Assembly (NCBI GenBank): GCA_005772765.1
Contig: SXIR01000100.1
Coordinates: 1 to 41,082, forward strand
Length of the DNA: 41,082 nucleotides
Direction of reading: 5' to 3'
Origin: Actinomycetota bacterium
GTDB taxonomy: Bacteria; Actinomycetota; Acidimicrobiia; IMCC26256; PALSA-610
Shown here: in pieces, positions 1 through 8,101 of the stretch
Position numbering within the stretch: position 1 is the first letter of the stretch
Layout of the letters: every line of letters starts with the position of its first letter
The notes under the pieces: generated by a model
What the model was told of the DNA's origin: nothing
What the model saw: the letters and a program-made list of their open reading frames with translations, nothing else
The model's database searches: none
Made by a program: the position numbers and the translations under genes

Positions 1-1418
1 CCCTGGGAGTTGCCGTCGTAGAACAACTCCGATCCGTCGATCACCGCGACGCCATCGTCGTCTTGGAACGCTTCGTGACTGCCGAACCCGTTCGGGTGGG
101 TGAGCACACGTCCCAGGACGATTGCGTTGAGAAATCCTTGCTGCGAACGGTCGGCGAGTGTTGGCATGTTCGATACGTCTTGCAGAATTGCCACGGCGTT
201 GCCGATGTCGGCCTCGCTCATGCCGATCCAATCGGTCGCACAAAACACGATGTCGTGCGCCTGCGAGAACGCTCGTACGTTGCCGGCACTGACTTCTCCG
301 GCACTCCCGAGGAGTCCGTGGCCGTAGAGCGACACGCGCGCGGGCACGTCGAAGGCCGCGTGGGGAATGTTGCAGATGAAGTTGGCGGCGTAGGTCCCCT
401 GCGCTGTGGGCAGCCCCGCGAGATTCGTGAACCTCGAGCCCGGCGCTCCATCACCGTCGAGGTACTTCGGCACCTCGACCGTTCCGGTGACGCGGCGCGC
501 GATCTCTTCGTCGGGATCGATTTCGACGCCCGTCACCGTAAACGCTGGAGCGTCGCCACCGAGCGTCGCCAACGCGTCGTCACGAAGGTGCAACATTCGC
601 TCGGCGAGGTTGCGCTCGCTCGCCACCGTGAAGTCCCAAGCAAGAAACAGATCGGTGCGAGCCACACCCGCTTGTTCCAGATCGGCGAAGACCTGTTCGT
701 AACGGTCCCGGCGCGCCTCGATGGCGTCGATGCCCGTGTCGAGTCGGTCGCGATAGGCCCTGAACACGTCGCCGGGCGGAATCGTTCCCTTCGGACCGTA
801 GAGCCCGCGCAAGGCGACGACCATGCGATGACCTTCGGGATAGTTCGTCGCCGGACGGATGTACAGCACCCGATCGTCGTCGGATTCGACCGACGCGTCG
901 AGTTCCGTCCAGTAGGGCCACCGCGTTCCCGTCGTCGCGTCGAGCAACACGATCGGCGCGCCGGGAGCGAGCGATGCTTCGATGTCGACGAGTTCGGCTG
1001 CCGATGTCGCCGCAAGATCGAGATCGGGAACGAACAACGAGATCGGCTGGCCGGGAGAGAATCCGTCGTTGCGGTTCCATTCAGTCGGGTCGATCTGCAC
1101 ACCTTGCGCGTTGGTCGGCATCGACGACCGATCGAAGCTGATGCGCCGACCCGAGTCGGCGGCGGCGTCCTCGACGGTGAAGGTGTCGCTCGGGAACGGC
1201 AACAAGCAGTGTCGGGGATCGGTCGGGTCGCAACGGTCGGCAGTGCCGGCGAGCGCGGGATCGATGTCGATCGAACCCTGTATCGCCACCGTTGTCGTCG
1301 GTTGTTGGTCGGTCGAGGTCGACGTGTCGTCCGACCGATTGTCGTCGCCCGAGCAGGCTGCGGCAACGAAGGACGACACGATCAGGCAGGTCAGAGCGGT
1401 TCGGCGCACGATCGGCAC
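1..1418 (-). CDS. Secreted lipoprotein with predicted alpha/beta-hydrolase-like region (3' end outside window)
   Basis: The frame is open from a GTG at 1418 to the left edge, so the C-terminus is missing. The N-terminus has an arginine pair, a hydrophobic core and a lipobox-like SFVAAAC, followed by an Asp/Ser/Thr-rich linker, which is typical of a lipoprotein. Residues after the linker contain DPTDPRHCLLPFPSDTF, which resembles the N-terminal domain of the bacterial virulence-factor lipase family. Further on, SLYGHGLLGSAGE looks like an oxyanion-hole turn of an alpha/beta hydrolase. The catalytic serine, if present, would lie beyond the visible part or near its end, so enzyme activity is inferred. 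A second in-frame GTG at 1409 is an alternative start. It is divergent from the crotonase gene, with only 37 bases between the start codons. Confidence 0.75.
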   Translation of the reverse strand, partial: MPIVRRTALTCLIVSSFVAAACSGDDNRSDDTSTSTDQQPTTTVAIQGSIDIDPALAGTADRCDPTDPRHCLLPFPSDTFTVEDAAADSGRRISFDRSSMPTNAQGVQIDPTEWNRNDGFSPGQPISLFVPDLDLAATSAAELVDIEASLAPGAPIVLLDATTGTRWPYWTELDASVESDDDRVLYIRPATNYPEGHRMVVALRGLYGPKGTIPPGDVFRAYRDRLDTGIDAIEARRDRYEQVFADLEQAGVARTDLFLAWDFTVASERNLAERMLHLRDDALATLGGDAPAFTVTGVEIDPDEEIARRVTGTVEVPKYLDGDGAPGSRFTNLAGLPTAQGTYAANFICNIPHAAFDVPARVSLYGHGLLGSAGEVSAGNVRAFSQAHDIVFCATDWIGMSEADIGNAVAILQDVSNMPTLADRSQQGFLNAIVLGRVLTHPNGFGSHEAFQDDDGVAVIDGSELFYDGNSQ

Positions 1419-1455
1419 CGTACAACGCGCTCGGCGCGACGAGTACGTTCGGCGT

Positions 1456-2241
1456 ATGACTTCCTCGCGGGCCACGGATTCCATCGTCGTCGAATCCGGT
1501 CGTATCGCACGGATCACCTTGAACCGGCCCGAACAACGCAACGCGTTGGCCTTGGAGGTGCTGCGCGACCTCACGGCTGCTGTGCGGACGTTGTCGGACG
1601 ATCCCGAGGTTCGGGTCATCGTCGTCGCGGCGGCCGGGCCAGTGTTCAGCGCGGGGCACGACCTGCGCGAGATGGTCACCGAACGCGGCGAGATGTTCTA
1701 CGCCGAGTTGTTCGACGAGTGCGTAGCCGCGATGCAAGCGATTCGCGAAGCACCACAACCCGTGATTGCGCGCGTCCACGCGCTCGCGACTGCCGCCGGC
1801 TGTCAGCTCGTTGCTGCCTGCGACCTCGCCGTGGCGGCCGACACCGCCTCGTTCGCCACGCCGGGAGTCAAGATCGGGTTGTTCTGCTCGACGCCGATGG
1901 TTCCGCTTTCCCGGGCGATCGGTCGCAAGCGGGCGCTCGAAATGCTGTTGACCGGCGAACCGATCGACGCCGAGACCGCCGCGGCGTGGGGACTAGTGAA
2001 CCGGGTGGTGCCGAAGGATTCACTCGACGTTGCCGTCAGCGAGCTCGCCGAACGCATCGCAGCCGCCGCCGCATCGACGCTCGCCCTCGGTAAGCGCGCG
2101 TTCTACGCGCAAGAAGCGGTCGACGAAGACCTCGCATACGGCATTGCGGCGCCGACGATGACTGCGAACGCAATGTCGGACGACGCCCAAGAAGGCATGA
2201 CTGCGTTTGTCGAGAAGCGCGCGCCGATCTGGCGAACCTGA
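1456..2241 (+). CDS. ECHDC3-like crotonase-fold protein lacking both catalytic glutamates
   Basis: This 261-residue protein has the crotonase fold: the acyl-CoA/oxyanion segment FSAGHDLREM (about 64-73), the second oxyanion loop AAGCQLVAACD (113-123) and a C-terminal EGMTAFVEKRAPIW. In classical enoyl-CoA hydratase the two catalytic glutamates lie 20 residues apart, in GGxxE and PE. Here those positions are Gln117 and Gly137. The segment FATPGVKIGLFCSTP is characteristic of the ECHDC3 branch as I know it, which also lacks these residues. CoA-ester binding is likely, but hydration is not expected. I chose ATG 1456 because the fold starts a few residues later; an upstream in-frame extension overlaps the divergent lipoprotein. 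Confidence 0.9.
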   Translation: MTSSRATDSIVVESGRIARITLNRPEQRNALALEVLRDLTAAVRTLSDDPEVRVIVVAAAGPVFSAGHDLREMVTERGEMFYAELFDECVAAMQAIREAPQPVIARVHALATAAGCQLVAACDLAVAADTASFATPGVKIGLFCSTPMVPLSRAIGRKRALEMLLTGEPIDAETAAAWGLVNRVVPKDSLDVAVSELAERIAAAAASTLALGKRAFYAQEAVDEDLAYGIAAPTMTANAMSDDAQEGMTAFVEKRAPIWRT

Positions 2242-2254
2242 TCGCGACTGCCCG

Positions 2255-2938
2255 TCACCCCGAAGGGCAGGCCGACCACAAGCCGCGGCCCTCCCGGCGC
2301 GCCGTCCGCTGCAGATCGACGAACTCGTCGGCAAACGCGACATTGGGCGGGACCGTGTAGGCGAACGCGAAACCTTCGTCGATGAGCGCCGCATTGACGA
2401 ACAGATCGTCGTCGCGTCGGTAGACATAGGCCAAGGTGCGTTCGAAACGATCCTGGGACTCGACGTCGGCGACGAGCACTACCTCCGTGCCGGGTGGCAG
2501 CAACGCCGAGAGCCGGCGCGACGCTTCGGCGCCGAAACACTCTTCGGGCGAATCGGGTTTCACCGACTCGGGCGTGTCGATACCGATGAGACGAACCCGT
2601 TCGTTGGGTTCGACGATGATCGTGTCACCGTCGACGACTCGGTCGATCGTGACGACGCGACCGCTCCGCGGTCCGGGCTTGTCGGGCGTCTCGGGAGGGT
2701 CGCCTTGGTTGGAGAATTCGGTTGCTCCCGTGTTGGCCGTCGACCCCGGATCGTCGACGGCGCAGGCAACGAGCAGCACGCTCGCCCCGACCACCGCTCC
2801 GACACCGCGAGCGATCGAGGGCAACCACTTCGTTGCTCGGAACTCGGGCTGGGAACGACGCCGCACGTCCCGAGTGTCGCGCGTCACCCGACCTCGCGCT
2901 GCACCTGGCAGTAGGTTCAGCCGCCTTGGTCGCCGCAT
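2255..2938 (-). CDS. Thermonuclease (SNase-like) lipoprotein
   Basis: A staphylococcal-nuclease domain follows a membrane-anchoring leader with a lipobox (ASVLLVAC). The catalytic residues of the family are all visible: the Arg and Glu in VRLIGIDTPE and the second Arg in DRFERTLAYV, with calcium-site aspartates in VDGDT. It is therefore a probable extracytoplasmic, calcium-dependent nuclease that degrades DNA or RNA. The ATG at 2938 is preceded by a good Shine-Dalgarno (GGGGAG, 6-base spacing), but it gives a long 58-residue leader. GTG 2887 or GTG 2866 would give a more usual leader of 41 or 34 residues. The chosen start overlaps the divergent MFS start by a few bases. It converges with the crotonase gene, 13 bases away. 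Confidence 0.88.
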   Translation of the reverse strand: MRRPRRLNLLPGAARGRVTRDTRDVRRRSQPEFRATKWLPSIARGVGAVVGASVLLVACAVDDPGSTANTGATEFSNQGDPPETPDKPGPRSGRVVTIDRVVDGDTIIVEPNERVRLIGIDTPESVKPDSPEECFGAEASRRLSALLPPGTEVVLVADVESQDRFERTLAYVYRRDDDLFVNAALIDEGFAFAYTVPPNVAFADEFVDLQRTARREGRGLWSACPSG

Positions 2939-4176
2939 CGTTCGCTCCCCTGCTGCGCCGCCCGTACCGTCGGGTGTGGACGGGCAACTTCGTGTCGAAC
3001 GCCGGGACGTGGATGCAGACCGCCGCGCTCGGCTACTACGTCGCCGAATCCACCGAGAGCGCAACATGGGCGGCGTTGATCGCCGCAGCCGAGTTCGTTC
3101 CGACGGCGGTGCTCGCACCGTTCGGCGGCGCGCTCGCTGATCGTCTGAGTCGCAAACGACTGTTGCTGATCGGGTGCGCGTTGCAGGGTGCGCTCGCCGC
3201 GATCCTGACAGTGCTGATGGCATCGGGCGCCCCCGGCCCTGGCGTGATCGCGAGTTTCGCGCTCGGGAACGGCATCGTCTGGGCCCTCGCCTTTCCCGCG
3301 ATGCAGACGATCCTGCCGGACCTCGTGCCACCCGAAGAACTCACTGCGGCCATCGGTTTGTCGTCGGCGAACTGGAACCTCGGTCGCGTCCTCGGCCCGG
3401 CGCTCGGTGCGATCGTCTACTCCGTCGCCGGCATCGAGTGGGTGGTGGGCGTCAACGCCGTGAGCTTCTTCGCGGTGTTCGTCGCGATCGTCCCGCTCCG
3501 ACTCCCCGACGTGCGCGGGGCGGTCGAACCGGTGCTGGCCTCGATTCGAACGGGATGGCGATTCGTGCGCGACGAACCCGGGCTGCGCGTCAGCGTGCAG
3601 GCCATGGTGCTGAACACACTGTGTTGCGCCGCGTTCATCGGGCTGATTCCTGCCGTTGTCGTGAAGGTGTACGGCGAGTCGAAGGGTTGGAACTCGGCGC
3701 TGATCACTGCGCAGGGATTGGGTGCGGTCGTCACCGGTTTCATGCTCGGGTCGGTCGTCGAACGGCTCGGCGTCCGTCGCTTGATGGTGGGTTCGATGGT
3801 GGCCCTCCCGGGCGCGCTCATCGCCTACGGCGCCGCGCCATCGATCTGGCTGGCGGTTCCGGCGTTGTTCGTCGTCGGGCTCGTCTACTTCGCGGCGTTG
3901 CAGAGTTTCACGACGATCGCACAGCGTCGGTCGCCGGCGGAACTCCGAGGCCGCGTGTTGTCGATCAACAACCTCGTGCTGGGAGCGTGCTATCCGATCG
4001 GGTTACAGGTCCAGGCAGCGCTGGGCGACGCGTTCGGGCTGCGTCCCGTGACGATCGGTGCCGCCCTTGTCATGTGGGTCGCCCTGGTGGCGATACGACT
4101 CCGACGGCCCGGGATCAGCGCGGCGGTCGAATCCCCGACACCAGACCTCAGTGGATCGCCGGCGCTCGCCCGTTGA
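2926..4176 (+). CDS. MFS exporter (MFS_3 / EntS-like)
   Basis: This is an integral membrane transporter of about 416 residues with roughly ten to twelve hydrophobic segments. The opening RRPYRRVWTGNFVSNAGTWM, the loop GALADRLSRKRLL and the second-half RRSPAELRGRVLSI are typical of the transmembrane secretion effector (MFS_3) branch, which includes siderophore and macrolide exporters. The substrate cannot be told from sequence. The start is uncertain: TTG 2926 gives the usual number of residues before the first membrane segment, and GTG 2974 would be very short. The 3' end overlaps the convergent small membrane-protein gene by 29 bases. Confidence 0.85.
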   Translation: MVAASFAPLLRRPYRRVWTGNFVSNAGTWMQTAALGYYVAESTESATWAALIAAAEFVPTAVLAPFGGALADRLSRKRLLLIGCALQGALAAILTVLMASGAPGPGVIASFALGNGIVWALAFPAMQTILPDLVPPEELTAAIGLSSANWNLGRVLGPALGAIVYSVAGIEWVVGVNAVSFFAVFVAIVPLRLPDVRGAVEPVLASIRTGWRFVRDEPGLRVSVQAMVLNTLCCAAFIGLIPAVVVKVYGESKGWNSALITAQGLGAVVTGFMLGSVVERLGVRRLMVGSMVALPGALIAYGAAPSIWLAVPALFVVGLVYFAALQSFTTIAQRRSPAELRGRVLSINNLVLGACYPIGLQVQAALGDAFGLRPVTIGAALVMWVALVAIRLRRPGISAAVESPTPDLSGSPALAR

Positions 4177-4669
4177 TTCGCGTCGCGATCACCGACCCGG
4201 CGAGAAACGCTGCCTCGCAGGTCATCTGGCCGATCCACCACAACCCAAACGAGTGATGTCCGGTCAGGACGCACACGGCGCTTTCGATGAGCAGCGCCGC
4301 TCCGGCCAAGGTCGCGCCCCACAGACCGAAGGTCTTGAACTTCACCAGGCCGACGCCGGCGCTGAACACGCCGGCCCACACGAACGTGTCGATCGCGAGC
4401 AACCACAGCGGAACACGCACGTGGCCGGCCGCGACAGGTTCCAGTGCGCGCGCTGCTCCGATCAGCAACACGCCGGACAGGAACAGCACGAAGGCCAGCG
4501 GCGGATCGATCGGCGTCAAGGCGCGAGCTCGGATACCGAGCCCGACCTCGGAGTTCGTCAGGGGACGAACGCGTGACGAAGCTTCAGCGCGAAGCACCGG
4601 AAGCACCACCACGTTGCCCGGTGTTTCGCTGGGTAGGTCGCGCGCCCAGCGGCGCGTCGTTCCGTTCAC
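4148..4669 (-). CDS. Hypothetical four-helix membrane protein
   Basis: This 173-residue protein has about 55 polar residues first, then four hydrophobic segments (LAFVLFLSGVLLIGAARAL; PLWLLAIDTFVWAGVFSAG; LWGATLAGAALLIESAVCVL; LWWIGQMTCEAAFLAGSVI). I do not recognise a family. The GTG start at 4669 has a clear Shine-Dalgarno GGAGG with 5-base spacing, which supports a real gene. It is divergent from the enoyl-CoA hydratase gene at 4830 across 160 bases, which must hold both promoters. Its C-terminal codons overlap the MFS gene on the other strand. Confidence 0.72.
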   Translation of the reverse strand: MNGTTRRWARDLPSETPGNVVVLPVLRAEASSRVRPLTNSEVGLGIRARALTPIDPPLAFVLFLSGVLLIGAARALEPVAAGHVRVPLWLLAIDTFVWAGVFSAGVGLVKFKTFGLWGATLAGAALLIESAVCVLTGHHSFGLWWIGQMTCEAAFLAGSVIATRINGRAPAIH

Positions 4670-4829
4670 CCCGACCTCCGTGTCGACGCGTTCGTCCCTG
4701 ACCTTGGAATTCTCGGCCGACGGCCGCTGCGACCTGAGCGGTTCCGCGCCACGCCCGTCGGCGGCTCGCCTCGCCCCTACCGCAATCGGCCTTGTACGGT
4801 GCGGCTCGAGACGTCGAGGAGGAACTCAG

Positions 4830-5597
4830 ATGGCAGTGGTCGAACGGGAACGGCGGGGCAGCGTCGAGGTGTTGCGGCTGAACCGGCCGGAGGCGAAGAA
4901 CGCGATCAGCCCGGAGGTCAGCGTGGCGATGGCCGAAGCGCTCGACGCGGTCGAAGTCGACGGCGATGTGCGCGCCGTCGTGGTCACCGGCACCGGCGAC
5001 GTCTTCTGCGCGGGTGCTGACCTCAAGGTCGTGGCGCAGGGCCGCGGCAACGAGATCGCCGCCGCCCGCGGCGGTTTTGCCGGGCTCACGAACCGCGAGT
5101 TTCCCAAGCCGATCATCGCCGCCGTGCAGGGCCCGGCGTTGGCTGGCGGCTTCGAGATCGTCTTGTCGTGCGACTTGGTCGTCGCGGCGGACGACGCCCG
5201 CTTCGGCATCCCCGAGGTGCAGCGCGGCCTGATTGCCGCGGCGGGTGGTCTCTTGCGCCTCCCGAAGCGGGTGCCGATGGCGTTGGCCCTCGAGTTCGCG
5301 ATGACTGGCGACCCCATCAGCGCGATTCGAGCGTTCGAACTCGGACTCGTCAACCGATTGGTGCCCCGCGACCGCGTACTCGACGAAGCCGTGGCGCTCG
5401 CCGAACGGATCGCGGAAAACAGTCCGATCGCAGTGCGACTGTCGCGCCAACTCGTGAAGGAAGCGGCCGACATCTCCGAGGCCGACGGTTGGCAACGCAA
5501 CGCGAAGTACGCGATCGAGGTCTTCAGCAGCGGCGACGCCATCGAAGGCAGCAGCGCCTTCGCCGAGAAGCGCAAACCCAACTGGAAGAGCGTCTGA
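4830..5597 (+). CDS. Enoyl-CoA hydratase (crotonase family)
   Basis: This 255-residue crotonase catalyses hydration of 2-enoyl-CoA esters in fatty-acid or side-chain beta-oxidation. Both catalytic glutamates are present: Glu109 in ALAGGFEIVLSCD and Glu129 in FGIPEVQRGL. The oxyanion-hole segment FCAGADLK and the C-terminal SSAFAEKRKPNW are also intact. The Shine-Dalgarno GAGGAGG at 4816-4822 lies 7 bases before ATG 4830 and fixes the start. It lacks the SGGDQ and DVGSFDGG signatures of MenB, so despite lying near the menaquinone genes I do not call it naphthoate synthase. Exact substrate unknown. Confidence 0.92.
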   Translation: MAVVERERRGSVEVLRLNRPEAKNAISPEVSVAMAEALDAVEVDGDVRAVVVTGTGDVFCAGADLKVVAQGRGNEIAAARGGFAGLTNREFPKPIIAAVQGPALAGGFEIVLSCDLVVAADDARFGIPEVQRGLIAAAGGLLRLPKRVPMALALEFAMTGDPISAIRAFELGLVNRLVPRDRVLDEAVALAERIAENSPIAVRLSRQLVKEAADISEADGWQRNAKYAIEVFSSGDAIEGSSAFAEKRKPNWKSV

Positions 5598-5637
5598 GGC
5601 GTCGTGTCGTTGCCGTATCCCGCAACAACAAGCCGCG

Positions 5638-6477
5638 TCAGGGCGCCGGGGCGAGCGCGAACTGCAGCTCGGTGACCCACTTCGACCGGTCCGGCGGACA
5701 GTCCAAGTAGATCTCGCGAGAGAAGCCCACGGCGACATAGCCGTTGGCCTCCGCGAAGCGAAGCAGCGCGTGGTACGACGCATCGAAGCCCACTTCGGCC
5801 TCCGGCGCGCCTCGATGCACGATCGCCGCCACCCGCTCGATCGCGGGGAGGTCGACGACATCCAGACCGTCGACCGCGGTCACCGAGTCGTCGACCGGGA
5901 CACCGGCGTGAACCAGCACCTGGTCGGTCCCCATCGGATCGACCTCGTACCAGGCGAGTGATGGGCCGGTCGGTGTGACGCCGCTGGCGCCAAGCTGATC
6001 GAACAAGCGCGGGTACAGCGGGCCGATGACTGCGGTGATGTCGTCCGGGTCGAAGCTGGCCGCCAATGCACCCGTCGACGCGACGTGCATCGCAGCGACG
6101 GACTTCACTTCGATCTGGTGTTCGCTCATGTCGTGCTCCTGTTCGATGTTGCGGAGTCGGGCCTCGACGTCGGCGAGGCGGCGTTGGTGCTGACCGATCT
6201 CGTGTTCGAGTTCCACGCGACGCAACCGGAGCATCCCGCGCAACTCGCCCGCCGTGATCGAGTGGGCCAGCATCGCCGCGACCTGGTCGAGACCAAAACC
6301 GAGGTCCTTCAGCGCGACGATCGAGTGCAATCGCTCGAGTTGGGCGCGTTCGTAGAACCGGTAGCTCGTGCGCGGGTCGACCGCTGCGGGTCGCAACAGA
6401 CCGATGTCGTCGTAGTGGCGCAAGGTCCGAACCGAAACCCGCCCCGCCGCTGCGAACTCGCCGATTGCCATGCGCAT
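5638..6477 (-). CDS. MerR-family regulator with GyrI-like effector domain
   Basis: The 279-residue protein begins with a MerR winged helix (about 3-75: IGEFAAAGRVSVRTLRHYDD, then SYRFYERAQLERL), followed by a coiled dimerisation helix rich in Glu, Arg and Gln (about 85-120). A GyrI/AraC-type ligand-binding domain follows (about 125-279), as in BmrR-type multidrug sensors. It probably activates transcription in response to a small hydrophobic ligand. ATG 6477 is followed six bases later by another ATG (6471), and either could start. The gene is divergent from a second MerR gene across 143 bases that contain direct repeats and a perfect palindrome. Confidence 0.92.
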   Translation of the reverse strand: MRMAIGEFAAAGRVSVRTLRHYDDIGLLRPAAVDPRTSYRFYERAQLERLHSIVALKDLGFGLDQVAAMLAHSITAGELRGMLRLRRVELEHEIGQHQRRLADVEARLRNIEQEHDMSEHQIEVKSVAAMHVASTGALAASFDPDDITAVIGPLYPRLFDQLGASGVTPTGPSLAWYEVDPMGTDQVLVHAGVPVDDSVTAVDGLDVVDLPAIERVAAIVHRGAPEAEVGFDASYHALLRFAEANGYVAVGFSREIYLDCPPDRSKWVTELQFALAPAP

Positions 6478-6532
6478 GGTCGGTATCTTCGACCCTGCCG
6501 CGACGTGAGAGTCAAGCCTCGTCGTTCGATGC

Positions 6533-6585
6533 CGGCACCGCCAGTTCGGCACCGCCAGTTCACCGTCAGTCGGCACCGCCAGTTC
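6533..6585. repeat. Three direct copies of a 15-base repeat
   Basis: CGGCACCGCCAGTTC occurs exactly at 6533-6547, 6547-6561 and 6571-6585. The first two share one base (period 14) and the third is offset by 24. The cluster lies in the intergenic region between two divergent MerR regulator genes, 56 bases upstream of the GyrI-type regulator's start. It could be a set of protein-binding sites or a small slipped-strand expansion. No coding frame explains it. Confidence 0.7.
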
Positions 6586-6594
6586 GTCATCATG

Positions 6595-6608
6595 GGAGTG
6601 ATCACTCC
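6595..6608. promoter_or_regulatory. Perfect 14-base palindrome, candidate MerR operator
   Basis: GGAGTGATCACTCC is a perfect inverted repeat ending 12 bases before the ATG (6621) of the dual-HTH MerR gene. MerR-type regulators bind dyad-symmetric sites in their own promoters, so an autoregulatory operator is a reasonable inference. It might also serve the divergent regulator. The symmetry is visible; the binding protein is not known. Confidence 0.5.
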
Positions 6609-6620
6609 TACGATCCGGGC

Positions 6621-7394
6621 ATGGCCCTGGAACTGCGCGTCGAGGAACTCGCCGAGCGGACCGCGACGTCGGTCGACACCATTCGCTTCTATCAAAAGCG
6701 ACGTCTGCTCGATCCGCCGGACAAGGTCGGCCGGATCGGGATCTACGGCGACACGCACGTCGAACGGCTCGAACGGATCCGCGATCTGCGTCGCCACGGA
6801 CTCACGCTCGCGCTCATCGAACGCGTGGTGTTGGGTGAACTCGACGCCGCGGACGCACCGCTCGCGGCCGCGGTCGCCGCGGCCGAGAGCACCGATGGTG
6901 ACGAAGAGTTCTTGACCATCGACGAACTCGCGACTCGCGTCGGCGTACCCGCCGAGATGCTCGCCACGGTCGTCGACGCCCAACTGCTCGTCCCTCGGCG
7001 GATCGACGGTCAGGATCGCTTCACCGCGGCCGACGCCGAGATCATTCGTGGCGCCACCGCGCTGCTCGGCACCGGCCTGCCGTTCGATGCACTCCTCGAT
7101 CTCGCACGAGCGCACGACGCCGCGACCCGCGCGACCGTCGAGCACGCGGTGCAACTGTTCGACGCCCACATCCGCGAGCCACTCCGCGCCAGCGCGCTCG
7201 ACGACGCGGCACGAGCCGAGCGGCTCGTTGAATCGTTCCGCGTCATGTTGCCGGCGGTGACCAGTTTGGTCGCTCACCATTTCCGCCGGGTGCTGCTCGA
7301 CAGCGCGCAGGCGCATCTCGACCGGGTGGGCGAACAAGCCGAACTCGCCGCGGCACGAATCGAAGGCACCCGTCGCATCGAAGGGCCTCGCTGA
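6621..7394 (+). CDS. MerR-family regulator with two tandem MerR-type HTH domains
   Basis: This 257-residue protein has a first MerR-like helix-turn-helix at about 5-72 (VEELAERTATSVDTIRFYQK) and a second, similar unit at about 98-165 (LTIDELATRVGVPAEMLATV, then DRFTAADAEIIRGATALLGT). The tail is helical. No separate ligand domain is evident. Its stop overlaps the menG start by one base (TGATG), so it is co-translated with menG and menF and may control this menaquinone unit or respond to membrane or redox state. A perfect palindrome just upstream suggests autoregulation. The start ATG 6621 directly precedes the first HTH; a longer frame upstream would run through the intergenic repeats. Confidence 0.88.
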   Translation: MALELRVEELAERTATSVDTIRFYQKRRLLDPPDKVGRIGIYGDTHVERLERIRDLRRHGLTLALIERVVLGELDAADAPLAAAVAAAESTDGDEEFLTIDELATRVGVPAEMLATVVDAQLLVPRRIDGQDRFTAADAEIIRGATALLGTGLPFDALLDLARAHDAATRATVEHAVQLFDAHIREPLRASALDDAARAERLVESFRVMLPAVTSLVAHHFRRVLLDSAQAHLDRVGEQAELAAARIEGTRRIEGPR

Positions 7395-8101
7395 TGCTCA
7401 CGCGGACCAAGGCTGCGGCGAGCGCCCTCCCCGACCCACTCGACAAGGCGGCATCGGTCGAAGCCATGTTCGACCGCATCGCCGGGCGCTACGACCGCCT
7501 CAACCGCATCCTCACGTTGCGCATGGACGTTCGATGGCGACGGATCTCGGTGCGAGTCCTCGGCCTCACGGGTCGCGCGACGGTCCTCGACATCGCGTGC
7601 GGGACGGGTGACTTCTGTCGCGAACTCGATCGGGTTGGACACGATGTCGTCGGCACCGACTTCTCCGCCGGCATGCTCGCCGCAGCGCGAACTCGTGCGC
7701 CGCTCCTGCGCGGCGACGCACTCGACCTTCCCGTCGCTTCCGGCTCGCTCGATGGCATCACGTGTGGCTTCGCGTTGCGCAACTTCACTGCGCTCGATCC
7801 GTTCTTCGCCGAGTGCGCCCGCACCGTGAGGTCGGGCGGCAGGATTGCCTTGCTCGATGTCTCGGAGCCGAAATCTCGAATCGTTCGCATCGGTCACGCG
7901 TTCTGGTTCCGCAAGGTGGTGCCGTTCGTCGGCGGACTCCTGTCGGACCGAGCGGCCTATCGGTACTTGCCCGAGTCCACCGCCTACCTGCCGGCGAGCG
8001 CGGACCTCGTGAACATGGTGCGCGCCGCCGGGTTCGACGACGTGCAGCACCGAACGTTCTTCTTCGGCACCGCACAGCTCATCACCGGGACGCGCCGATG
8101 A
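7394..8101 (+). CDS. menG: Demethylmenaquinone methyltransferase
   Basis: This 235-residue class I SAM methyltransferase of the UbiE/MenG family transfers the last methyl group to demethylmenaquinone. Visible signatures are the entry segment FDRIAGRYDRLNRILT, the SAM-binding VLDIACGTGDFC, the acidic loop VGTDFSAGML, and the family-specific GFALRNFTALD. The length is normal. The start overlaps the preceding MerR stop (TGATG), and the stop overlaps the menF start by 4 bases (ATGA), indicating one coupled operon. Ubiquinone methylation is less likely because men genes surround it. Confidence 0.95.
   Translation: MLTRTKAAASALPDPLDKAASVEAMFDRIAGRYDRLNRILTLRMDVRWRRISVRVLGLTGRATVLDIACGTGDFCRELDRVGHDVVGTDFSAGMLAAARTRAPLLRGDALDLPVASGSLDGITCGFALRNFTALDPFFAECARTVRSGGRIALLDVSEPKSRIVRIGHAFWFRKVVPFVGGLLSDRAAYRYLPESTAYLPASADLVNMVRAAGFDDVQHRTFFFGTAQLITGTRR

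Noticed and set aside
63-2093. A 676-codon open frame on the plus strand
   Set aside because: It is antisense to the lipoprotein gene and overlaps the crotonase in another frame. Its product is Arg/His-rich and low in hydrophobic structure, a typical high-GC shadow.
4830-5597. Possible menB because of its place near the menaquinone genes
   Set aside because: It lacks the SGGDQ and DVGSFDGG motifs of naphthoate synthase and carries ordinary hydratase glutamates.
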